DNA of 64,000 nucleotides, from the NCBI GenBank assembly GCA_027563935.2, contig CM050454.1, positions 27,339,501 through 27,403,500 on the forward strand, in the 5' to 3' direction. Below, piece by piece: positions 49,152-60,085 of this stretch (position 1 is its first letter; each line of letters starts with the position of its first letter). The notes below the pieces were generated by a model. The model made no database searches. It was not told the DNA's origin and worked only from the letters and a program-made list of their open reading frames with translations. The position numbers and the translations under genes were made by a program. The DNA comes from Costus lasius (lineage: Eukaryota; Streptophyta; Magnoliopsida; Zingiberales; Costaceae).

Positions 49152-50976
49152 CTAGGTTAACGCATGTTATTATGATTGCTTAATGCTTGGTCTCCATGTT
49201 TGATCCATGTTTGCGCATATGCTTAGATCTACATGACATGCGAAAGTTTTATGATAGTGTTTATCATCTTGCGAAAATACATCTATTATGTATGTTTCTA
49301 TCTTTTGCGCATGTTTGATGTGTTGGCGCATCTTAGGTTTTCAAAATCTATATTCCTTGCGCGACCTCATTAGATCTAAGGCCTTGCAGTAAACCCTTAG
49401 ACGGGTTATTAGGGTTGAAGTCACCCCGTAGGTTGGATCCAAAAGTCTGATCAGACCATCTGACAGCCTTGATGGGTTGACCAGGTAGCACCTGTGCGCA
49501 AGCACGTGGTGGCTACAGGTCGACTGCAGACAGGCGTGTAGCGATGTCTGATTGAGACAACCGATGAACGCACATGAGTTAGGCCCGGGGTCACACCCGC
49601 TTGCCAGACCTCATTGTGGTCGTTCAGCCCTGGCGCATGCATGGTTGACCTTATGGTCGACTCAAGTCAGTTAGGACTTGGTGCATGCAAGGGCAGTGGA
49701 TCTGACTAGGTTGGATGAGTGGATCCCTAGTAATGGACCGTTGTGAGGTTGTAGGGCACATAAGCAAAATAAAATTGATGCCCATGGGGTTTTTCGAAAA
49801 TTTTATTTTAATGATTGGATCACATGTTAATTGATGCCATGTGTTTGTCTATTTATTCTTATGTGGGCTGCCCATGTTAAATCTGTGCTGTGCTGGGGCC
49901 TGCGTGCCTGTATTAAATGTAAATTAATTATTGTGATCTGCGTATCACATTGCTTTAATTTATAAATTGTAATTGACCTGCGTGTCAATCTTGTCTAGAT
50001 AGTTAAATTTGTAATTTAATTAGACAAGAGCACAAAGCACACTTGGCAGAGGCGCATGCAGCAGTGGCTTGACCAGGTGGGAGGTCCAGGGTTCGACTCT
50101 GGGACCTGGCGCATATTCCTGGTGGGCGCACCAGATCTGCAGATGGCGCTTGGGCTCTGGTTTGGGCCAGATGAGCAGCAAAAGCCCCATGAAGAAAAGC
50201 AAGTGAAGACTTAAGTTAATTAAGGTCTTACTAAGGCTATGGGCTTTTACCACATAAGATACATGCTTTCTTTTATTGTTTAAATATTAGAATTGCATGG
50301 TTAGTTTATCTTCTGCTATCACCATAGGAATTGCATGATAGTGAGGAAGATAAAAGACCGTTAAAATCCAACGCTGAAATATCAAGCTCGTAAGCCTTTT
50401 GACACGAAACCTCACTGTTCTGACTATCGTTGGAGCCGTGTTGTACCCACTCAGTGGGCACGTCCATCTATCTTCAGACGGTGCGGGATTACACCTGCGT
50501 GTTACAGAGTAGGGATTTATCCCTTCTCGTTGCTCTGCATAGCACGTGGTGGTCCAGGGAGTAGGTCTGGTCAGCTTGACCATGTAGGCTACATATGTAG
50601 CGCATATGGTAGCACATGGGGGCAGCCATCTGTGGGGTCAGAGATTGTGTTGTACCAACTCAGTTGGCACAGTCTGCTGGACTGCCCAGATGAAGGGGAA
50701 TCGCACGGGTTGGCGATTGGCTTGGACAGCCTACCAGAGATTAGTGCTTGTACTCTCTGTGCATCTTATCTCGCCTGAGCGGGACGCGGAGACCAAGTAT
50801 GAAATCTGGATCCCATCTCACTAAAAGAGTGTTTACTCTTTCGGACTGTTTAATGGATTTTTCAGTCAGATAAAATAGTGAGAAAAAGAATCTTTCTTAA
50901 GTCCTGATTGATTCTTAACATTGATACTGACCTTGCTGTTCTTGCATTGTTGTAGATACCTGCAGCAACGAACACC
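49152..50976 (+). other. C4 leader
   Basis: About 1.8 kb without genes. Hairpins CCCACTCAGTGGG (50446-50458) and CCAACTCAGTTGG (50655-50667) are identical to those in C1. A pyrimidine-rich tract ending TTGTTGTAG is at about 50930-50955. It aligns throughout with the C1 leader apart from S2. Confidence 0.75.
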
Positions 50977-53900
50977 ATGAACTTCAATGTGCAATCCCTA
51001 CTGGAAAGGGAGAAGTTTGCTGGGCCGAACTTCTCTGACTGGTTTGGACACCTTAAGATTATTCTTAAGGCAGAGAGGAAACTGTATGTCCTCGAGACGG
51101 CGATACCGCCTCAGCCCGCTCCGAACGCCGCAAGGGCGGTTCGGGAAGCCTATGAAAAGCACGTCAATGATAGCATTGATGTCGCTTGCCTGATGTTAGC
51201 GTCTATGACGCCACCGCTGCAGCGTCAGCATGAGGATATGTCTGCTATAGACATGATAGCAAATCTCAAGATGCTGTATGCTGCACAGGCGAGGACTGAA
51301 CGCTATAATTTGACGAAGCTCTTCTTTTAGAGCAAACTGGCTGAAGGGAGCCCAGTAGGAGCTCACGTGCTCAAGATGATTGGGCACAAGGAAGCTCTAG
51401 AGAAACTAGGGCATACCATCAACCAGGAGCTTGCTGTGGATATTATTCTGCAGTCTCTCCCGCCTTCATTCGACGCGTTCATTATTAATTTTAATATGAA
51501 CAAAATCGATTGTACTCCGGCAGAGCTGCTGAATATGCTCCTCACTACTGAGGAGACTCTGAAGGGAAAGCCTTCGACCTCTGTCTTAATGGTTCCTTCC
51601 AGGAACAAGAAGAAGGGGAAGAAGGGCAAAGCCCCTGTCAAGAGCTACAGCAAGGCTCTGAAGCAGAAGGTGAAGCGGTCCAAGGAATACAGGTGTTTCC
51701 ATTGTGGCCAGCTAGGTCACTGGAAAAAGGACTGTAAAGCGCTCCAAGGAGATAAGAGGGGAAGCTTCGCTTCTGGCTCAGGTATTTATGTGACTGAGGT
51801 CATGTTTTCTTCTTCTATATCATGGGTGTTGGACACTGCATGTGGAGTTCACATTTGTTCAAATGTGCAGGAACTCAAGAGAAGAAGACAGGTGGGACAG
51901 CATGAGGTGGACCTACGCGTAGGAAACGGGGCACGGGTTGCTGCTGTTGCTGTAGGAGACTATTTCATTTCTTTACCATCTGGAATTGTATTGGAACTAG
52001 ACAATTGTTATTTTGTTCCCAGTATTACTAAAAATATTATCTCCATTCCTGCTCTTGTCAGGAAGGGATTTTCCTTTGAATGCAATATTTCAAAGTGTGT
52101 CTTATCTTATGATAATATTGTTTATGCAACTGGTTCAATTAACAATGGGTTATACATGTTGGACATGGAATGTTCTATACAGAAAATTGATATTAAGAAA
52201 GCCAAGAATGCTGATGACAGCACCTTGCTATGGCATAGTCGTTTAGGCCATATTAACGAGAAACGCATTAAGCGGTTGCATGATCATGGACTGCTGGGAT
52301 CATTCTCCTATAAGGAGATTGATACATGCAAAGCTTGTTTGATGGGTAAAATGACGAAGTCACCTTTTCCTCACAAAGGTCAAAGGGCTTCAGGTTTACT
52401 TGACCTTATACACAGTGATGTGTGTGGGCCATTTAGTAAACATGCCAGAGGTGGCTATCAGTACTTCATTACCTTTACTGATGATTTCAGTAGATATGGG
52501 TATGTCTATTTAATGAGACATAAAAGTGAATCTTTTGACAAGTTCAAAGAGTTCAAGAATGAAGTACAAAATCAGCTAGGCCGAAATATCAAGGCACTTC
52601 GCTCAGATCGAGGTGGAGAATACCTAAGTCATGCGTTTACTGACTATTTAAAGGAGTGTGGGATTATCTCACAGCTCACTCCGCCAGGAACACCGCAATG
52701 GAATGGTGTGTCCGAGAGGAGAAATAGAACGTTACTTGATATGGTTCGTTCTATGATGAGTCAGGCTACTCTTCCATATTCCTTTTGGGGTTTTGCACTG
52801 GAAACAGCTGCAAAAGTACTAAACCGAGTGCCATCCAAGGCCGTTTCTAAGACCCCATATGAATTATGGTATGGGAAACAGCCGAGCTTGACATTTATCA
52901 GGATCTGGGGCTGCGAGGCTTATGTCAAAAAGCTCGCCTCTGGGAAACTAGAGAGCAGATCTGACAAATGCATCTTTGTCGGTTACCCTAAGGAAACTAA
53001 GAGTTATTATTTCTACGATCCCAAAGAGAACAAGGTATTTGTTGCTCGGACGGCCATATTTCTTGAGAAGGAGTTTCTTCTGCAAGAGGCCAGTGGGAGA
53101 GAAATAAAGCTGGATGAGAATCCAGAGGAAGGACAAAGTGATCAAGCAGAGTTGGATGAGCCTGAGTCGGTGGAACAGGTTATTGAACAACCTGAGGCTC
53201 AGATATCACGGGAACCGCGAAGATCGGGAAGGATTCGTCGACAGCCTGAGCGCTATGACGGAGTCTACATCATTGATAATGATGAACCCCTCACTTATGC
53301 GGATGCGGTCAGTGGACCGGAGTCAGCGAGATGGCTTGAAGCTATGCGCGCCGAGATGGACTCCATGTCAGATAACCAAGTTTGGGATTTGGTTGATCCG
53401 CCTCCGGGGGTTATCCCTATAGGCTGTAAATGGATCTTCAAGAAGAAGATTGACATGGATGGTAACGTAGTTACCTATAAAGGCAGGCTAGTTGCGAAAG
53501 GTTTCAAACAAATCTACGGGATAGATTATGATGAAACTTTCTCACCTGTAGCCATGTTTAAGTCTATTCGGATTCTTTTCGCGATAGCTGCATATTATGA
53601 TTATGAGATTTGGCAAATGGATGTGAAAACAGCTTTCCTTAATGGAAACCTGGATGAGGATGTGTACATGACACAACCTGAGGGTTTCACTGATCCATCA
53701 GATCGTCATAAGATATGCAAGTTAAAGAAGTCTATTTATGGACTTAAGCAGGCATCAAGAAGCTGGAACATTCGTTTTGATGAATCAGTCACTGAATTTG
53801 GTTTCATCAAGAACGAGGATGACCCTTGTGTATATAAGAGGTTTAGTGGGAGCGTGATTACTTTCCTAGTCCTCTACGTCGATGATATCTTGATCATTGG

Positions 53901-54858
53901 AAATGATATTCCTGAAATGCATGCGGTTAAGGCATGGTTAAGGAAATGTTTCCAGATGAAAGATTTAGGAGAAGCAGCCTATGTATTAGGTGTGAAGATC
54001 TACAGGGATAGATCTAAGAGGCTTCTCGGGTTGTGCCAGAGTACTTACATCGATAAAGTCCTGGAGAGATTTCATTTAGAGAATTCTAAACGAGGATATC
54101 TTCCAGTCAGACATGGTCTGAATCTTTCGAAGAGTCAGTGTCCACAAACACAGACTGAGAAAGATGAAATGGACAATACGCCTTATGCTTCGGCTATTGG
54201 TTCCATTATGTATGCGATGTTGTGTACTCACCCAGACGTCGCTTACGGGTTAAGCGTGACCAGTCGGTTCCAAAGTAATCTAGGTCAGGCACACTGGATT
54301 GCAGTCAAGAACATCTTAAAATATCTGCGGAGGACCAAAGATATGTTCTTGATATATGGTGGTCAGGAAGAACTCAGTATTGAAGGATATACTGATGCTT
54401 CGTTCTAGTCTGACCAGGATGATTTCCGATCGCAATCAGGATATGTTTTTAGCTTGAATGGAGGAGCAGTGGTGTGGAAGAGTTTCAAACAGTCAACTGT
54501 TGCTGATTCCACAACAGAAGCCGAGTATGTTGCAGCCTCGGAAGCATCCAAGGAGGCAGTGTGGATTCGTAAGTTCGTGAGAGAACTTGGTGTTGTTCCT
54601 TCGAGTGCAGATCCTTTGGTTATCTTCTGTGATAACACTGGGGCAATCGCACAAGCAAAGGAACCACGGTCGCACCAGAAGTCCAAGCACATACAGAGAC
54701 GGTTTCACTTGATCAGGGAGATCATAGATCGCGGCGAGATCAAAATCTGCAAGGTTCATACAGATGACAATCTGGCAGACCCGCTTACCAAGCCTCTGGC
54801 GCAGCAGAAGCATGAGAAGCACTGTAATAACATGGGTTTGAGATTTCTCAACCATTAG
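50977..54858 (+). pseudogene. C4 copia gag-pol, two TAG stops
   Basis: ATG at 50977 opens gag. TAG at 51328-51330 stands where C1 has CAG (FFQSKL). The frame then runs open through the knuckle (51691-51735), protease LDTACG (about 51830), integrase, and RT with YVDD (about 53878), to a TAG at 54406-54408 where C1 has CAG (ASFQSD) in RNase H. RNase H then continues to the normal end at 54858. There are no frameshifts. A gag-pol of about 1290 codons would be whole but for two C-to-T changes. The polyprotein normally supplies capsid, protease, integrase and reverse transcriptase for transposition. Confidence 0.95.
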
Positions 54859-54867
54859 ATTAAGTGC

Positions 54868-54878
54868 AAGTGGGAGAT
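54868..54878 (+). promoter_or_regulatory. C4 polypurine tract
   Basis: AAGTGGGAGAT directly before the 3' LTR. Confidence 0.8.
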
Positions 54879-56547
54879 TGTTGGGGTATGCCCTAAAGGC
54901 TAATGTTTGAGGCCTTGGGTTTGTATCGGTATCATGTAATAAACTATTATGTTTATAAAGGCATGGTTATTATTCAGTTAGCTACATTGTCTGCTGCAAT
55001 ATATATGTTCTTCTGAATAATGTCTCAAAGCTGTTCAGCTAGGCTGACAGGCAATAAAGTCCTTAGTCGATATATCTTGGTGAACATGAGACAGCCTTGA
55101 TATGGTTAAGACTAATATGTGTTCTAGTCTTATGGGATGCTTCGAGCATGGAATAAGATGTAGACTCATGGGTACATTGGATGTACTGGACAGACCCTAC
55201 TAGGATATTCAATTGTTTGTCACAATGTGAGTAATCCTTGAATATGACAAGTGTCACATTTCCTCTGACTTGAGATCACTTATGTTTCTAAATGATGATT
55301 GTCATTGTTTTGAGGTAGTACAATATCATTTGAAACATAATGATTATAAACTATCTTGGATGGTGAGCTTGAGTCATGTTAGGGCACTAGTGATAGACAT
55401 AGGATTGCCGTCTCCTTGTTTAAGGAGTGTGATGTTCTTAAGGGGCCCCCTGGATGAGATGATTGAGAAAGTGTATGGCCATACCCAGGTGACTATGTTC
55501 ATCTGATCTAATCATGCTCATCATATTGGAGTTACAAGCTTGACACGCTTGTCCAATAAGAACATCCAGTGGCAAAGGAAATATGTATGCTTTGTGAGTT
55601 GATTCACACTTGTGCTGTTTATGGGTGTAGTCTTGGAAGACTCTTTCCTTTATATCGGGAGACAGTGATGTGTTGCTAGATACCCCTCACTGATCGTGAT
55701 AACGTGAGTTATCGTTACCGACATTTAAAGGAAACCCTCAGGGTCGCACAATTTGATGATATGGCTTACTTAAGTCAGATCGTGTGGACTGAATTGTTTG
55801 GGTTCAGTTTAAAGGGATTTAATCTCTGATTGTAAGTGAGATCTGGTCTGATCATGTTTGATTGATTGGGGCTTGAGATCGGTAAGCTTCGATCGAGAGA
55901 TTGGATGCTGGATCGGTGAGATCAGGAGCATCGAGAGATCAACGGTCAGATCAAGTACCTTAGGGTTTAATGTGATCTGGACTAATTGCTTGGGTTAATT
56001 GGTCTATGAACCAGACCTAATTGAACCGGCTCTAGATATGAGCGCTTGGTTCAAAGTAGAGAGAAAAATGCGATTGGTTCATGAGCGCATGAACACATGA
56101 TCGCATGAAAGAGAGGTTGGCTATTTTTAGTAACCACGCCTCCATGTCTTGAGTGGAGCGCATCTCTTGTCGTCAAAACCCCTCTATTCTCGTCGCCCTC
56201 GTGTGTGGAACTTTCGTTCACGCCTTAGAGACTCGAGGATCAAGGAAGCAAGAACTCTCTCTTCCCTTCAAACGATCAAGACACCTTGGACGATCCTTGC
56301 TAGCACAAGGAGCATCAAGGAAGGAGCACATCTTCATCTTGTGTGCGAGACTTTGGAGAAGAGGCGCTTGCAACTTTTGCTTCCAAGGCGCCATCTAGAA
56401 ATGGCTATGGTATGAATCATTTTTATTCATGCAGAGTTTATAAGTTGATCATAATACATGCTAAGCGATTTGAAAGCCCTAGATTCCGCTAGATTTTTGT
56501 TGCGCCTCCTGTTAGGGTTTTCGCCCCCCTTGTATGGGGTTCTTTCA
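54879..56547 (+). repeat. C4 3' LTR (1669 bp)
   Basis: Partner of 47469-49137 with almost identical sequence; seen differences are near the start (CCTAAAGG against CCTTAAGG), near 54945, near 55687 and near 56273. Confidence 0.95.
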
Positions 56548-57261
56548 CAAACACAGTCTGAGAAAGATGAGATGGACAATACGCCTTATGCTTCGGCTAT
56601 TGGGTCCATCATGTATGCGATGTTATGTACTCGCCCAGACGTCGCTTACGGGTTAAGCGTGACCAGTCGGTTCCAAGGTAATCCAGGGAAGGCACACTGG
56701 ATTGCAGTCAAGAACATTTTGAAATATCTTCGCAGAACCAAAAATATGTTCTTGATTTATGGAGATCAGGAAGAGCTCAGTATCGAAGGATATACTGATG
56801 CTTCGTTCCAGTCTGACCAAGACGATTTTCGATCGCAATCAGGCTATGTTTTTAGCTTGAATGGAGGAGCAGTGGTGTGGAAGAGTTTCAAGCAATCAAC
56901 TGTTGCTGATTCCACAACAGAAGCCAAGTATGTTGCAGCCTCAGAGACATCAAAGGAGGCAGTTTGGATTCGAAAATTCGTTCAGGAACTTGGTGTCGTT
57001 CCTTCGAGTGCAGATCCATTGGTTATCTTCTGTGATAACACTGGAGCGTTTGCACAAGCGAAGGAACCACGGTCACACCAGAAGTCCAAACACATACAGA
57101 GAAGGTTTCACCTGATTCGTGAGATCAGTAATCGAGGAGACATCAAGCTCTGCAAGGTTCATACAGATGACAATCTAGCTGACCCGCTTACAAAGCCTCT
57201 GGCACAGCAGAAGCATGAGAAGCACTGTAACAATATGGGTTTGAGATACCTCAACCATTAG
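56548..57261 (+). pseudogene. C3 copia pol, RNase H part
   Basis: After the C4 insertion the C3 frame resumes at the same codon position and runs to a stop at 57261 (RYLNH). RNase H motifs YTDASF and CDNTGA are kept. The Glu motif reads TEAKY, a change of a conserved acidic residue, so activity is doubtful. The apparent start at 56458 lies in the C4 LTR and is an artefact. Confidence 0.9.
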
Positions 57262-57270
57262 TTTAAGTGC

Positions 57271-57281
57271 AAGTGGGAGAT
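57271..57281 (+). promoter_or_regulatory. C3 polypurine tract
   Basis: AAGTGGGAGAT before the C3 3' LTR. Confidence 0.78.
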
Positions 57282-58537
57282 TGTTGGGGTATGCCCTTAA
57301 GAACAATGTTTGAGGCTTTGGGCTATTTTCAGTATCATGTATAAACAATATATATGTTTTATAAAGGCAATTGTTATTACCCCAACAATCTGCTGCTGTA
57401 TGTATACTTCTGAGTAAGGTCTCAATGATGTTCAGCTTAGCTGACATTCAGTATTGTCCTTAGTCGAGATATCTCGGTGAACATGAGACAGCCTTGATAT
57501 GATTGAGACTAATGTGTGCTCTAATCTTGTGGGATGCTTCGAGCGTGGAATAAGATTAGACACATAGGTGCATTGGATGTACTGGACTGACCCTTCTTTG
57601 GATATTCAATTGTTTGTCACAATGTGAATAATCCTTGTATGCAAGCAAGTGGTATATTCCCTCTGACTTGAGATCACTTGTGTTTCTAAGTGATGATTGG
57701 CATTGTCTTGAGGTAGTTCAATATCATTTGAAAGATAATGGTTAAGGATTATCTTGGATAGTGGGCATGAGTCATGCTAGGGCACTTGTAATAGATATAG
57801 GATTGCCTCTCCTGATTGGAGTGTGATGTTGTAAGGGGGCCCTTGGATGAAATGGTTGAGAATGTGTATGGCCATACCCAGACGACTATGTTCATCTGAT
57901 CTAACCATTTTCATCATGTTGGAATCACAGGCTTGACGCGCTTGTCCAACGAGAACATCCAGTGGTAAAGGGAAACATGTATGCCAAGTGAATTAGATTT
58001 GCACTTGTGCTGTGGTTTGGGAGTAGTCTTGGAAGACTCTTTCCTTCATATCGGGAGACTGTGATGTGTTGCTAGATACCTCTCTCTGATCGTGATAACG
58101 TAAGTTATCGTTACTGACATTGAAGGAAACCCTTAGGGTCGCACAATTTGATGATATGGCTTACTTATGTTAGATCGTGTGGACTGGAATTATTCTAGTT
58201 CAGTTTAAAGGAATTTAAACTCTGATTGGAAGTGAGATCTGGTCTAATCATGTTTGATTGATTAGGGCATATGATCGGTAAGCTTTCATCGGGGATTGAT
58301 TCTTGATCGTGTTGATCAGGGGTTCAATGTGATGTGTGGTTAGATCTTGAGCCATTCGGTTCAGAGAGATTTTAACCAGGGTTGGTTCGATTTTGTGTTT
58401 GGACCAAATGGTGTTTGAACCGGTTCACTTGTGAACGCATGGTTCAATTTAAGATGGAGGTTTCGATGGTTTAAGTGGGAGTTATGGAGATAGTTATGTT
58501 TTCGATTTTCACTATTTTGGTGGCCGAATATACCTCT
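57282..58537 (+). repeat. C3 3' LTR, subfamily B, truncated
   Basis: Starts TGTTGGGGTATGCCC and follows S1 closely for about 1250 bases, then stops at CCTCT where G2 begins. The missing end should lie right of the window. A short patch at about 57378-57390 (ACCCCAACAATCT) replaces AGATTGTTACATTA-like sequence of S1. Confidence 0.88.
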
Positions 58538-58546
58538 TGATGTAGG

Positions 58547-58567
58547 ACGGGGGGGGAGGGGGGGGGG
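58547..58567 (+). repeat. Poly-G run in the G2 LTR
   Basis: Two long G runs separated by one A, next to the LTR end. It could form a G-quadruplex on the plus strand, or on DNA of the element's antisense strand. Its exact length may be affected by sequencing error. Confidence 0.6.
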
Positions 58568-59328
58568 TCTAAAGCATTCAAACAACGCCTTTTGAAAGTG
58601 GTTTTGATAACTAGCTTAATAATAAGAAAACCGAAATTATACTAACGAGGTTTGAAAACTAATTTTTTTTGTATTTAGAATATATAGGAAAACCGAGAAC
58701 AATTAGAACAATAAAACCCTAGAAAGCAGTAAATGCAGGAACTAAACTTACAGTGCAGCCCTTGAGAATTGAAGGGCTGTGCCTCCTGAGCTTCACCGGT
58801 CCAACTCTGATGGATGGTGTAGGGTGGAGCTTACAAGCAAACACAGAAGATCCGTACAAGTCACGGATTTTAATACAAGAACAAATCAAGGGGTGAGGTT
58901 AAGCCTCACAAATTCCCTTACTAATCCTAAGCAACTAGAGAGAGGGGAAGAAGGAGAAGGGGAGGGGGAATGCCCCTCTTAGACCACTCCAAGCGCAACC
59001 TATAAGTTATATAAACAAATATGAGTGTAGAGAAGAGTTCTTAGAGTCTAAATAAGAGGTGTAGAGAAGAAGACTTATCCGAAGGGGTGAGAACTCCTTG
59101 AGGCCGAGGGAGCTCCTCTTCTTGCTCCAAACCGAGAGTGAAGAAGCACTCCTTGAAGTGGCGCACACACACAAAGAAGAAGGCTTCTTAGGGTTTCGGT
59201 GGAGAACTAGAAGAAGGTGAAGGGCTCGGCTAAAGGGAAACTTATCACTAACACAATTAATTAAGCTAGGCAACTAATAGACAATATATTTCATCAAGAG
59301 GTAATCGAATACAAGGGGGAAGACTATG

Positions 59329-59336
59329 CTTTTATA
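59329..59336 (-). promoter_or_regulatory. G2 LTR TATA box
   Basis: The minus strand reads TATAAAAG, about 660 bases into the LTR, consistent with a U3 promoter of the minus-strand element. Confidence 0.5.
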
Positions 59337-60085
59337 GGCGAGATGGAGCTAGGGCAGGATAGTCATTTGCTTCCATGCGCCTTCTACAAAGATGGATGGA
59401 ATTTGAAATTCAAAATCATCATGAGGAGGTGGGCGCAAATCCTCTTTAAGAGCTTCCTTCTATGGATGATCTTCTCTTGGCAATTCATTAAATGGGCGAT
59501 GAGAGTGTCTTCATAATGTTTGTTGGCGCATGGATAAGGATTTCAAATTTCGAATCCTTTCCATGAGAGCTTGGGCGGCAACAAGAGATGGCAACTCAAC
59601 ATAAATGTCTTCATAAATGCTCTCCTTTGATTGTGGATCTTGATGGATGTTCCCTTTGATTTTGGATCTTGATGGATGAGGGAATTGAATGCATTTCTTG
59701 ATTGGAATAGAGGTGGGCGCATATCATGATGAGGTGGCTGATTTGATCTCTTGAATATGCGCCCAAACAAGGATGGCAAGTGAGTCATAGCATGGCTTTG
59801 AAGTGAACTTGGACTTTGAAGTCTTCTTTCCTTTTCTGGAGCTGAACTTGGTGAGTGGACTTTGAGTGATGTTGAGCTGGAGCTTGAGCTGCTTCTTACT
59901 TGAGTGACCTGCCAAATGGAGCCTACTGTATGCATACACTACTCTATCATGATGCAAGAGTACAATAAGTTTCATGAATTACAATGCACTACCTACTACA
60001 AGTGGACTTACCATATTTGACTACATGATGCATGGTGTTATTGAAAACAACTTAACCTAAAATGCAATGCAAGAGAGAGGGGACT

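Larger units (their letters stand above)
47469..56547 (+). mobile_element. C4: complete copia element, TSD CAAAC, youngest-looking
   Basis: LTRs of identical length (1669 bp) at both ends, with CAAAC at 47464-47468 and 56548-56552. By eye I find only about four differences between the LTRs, far fewer than in C1 or C2, so this insertion is the most recent of the complete copies. It interrupts C3 pol. Gag-pol has only two defects, both CAG-to-TAG. Confidence 0.96.
31844..58537 (+). mobile_element. C3: copia element, 5'-truncated, split by C1 and C4 and cut by G2
   Basis: C3 pieces in order: leader (31844-31895, then 42661-44292), gag-pol (44293-47468, then 56548-57261), polypurine tract, and a 3' LTR (57282-58537) truncated by G2. 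The 5' LTR and the first part of the leader are lost at the filler junction. C1 inserted in the leader and C4 in pol, each with a clean TSD, so C3 is older than both. Confidence 0.85.
58538..60000 (-). repeat. G2 3' LTR (right border approximate)
   Basis: The left end TGATGTAGG marks the LTR end on the minus strand (CCTACATCA). It is followed by a G-rich run (58547-58567). A minus-strand TATA box is at 59329-59336. The right border is uncertain: CTACTACA at 59993-60000 would give a TG start, but no clear purine tract precedes it. Small frames within (for example 59007-59273, 59543-59935) are not supported as genes. Confidence 0.55.
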
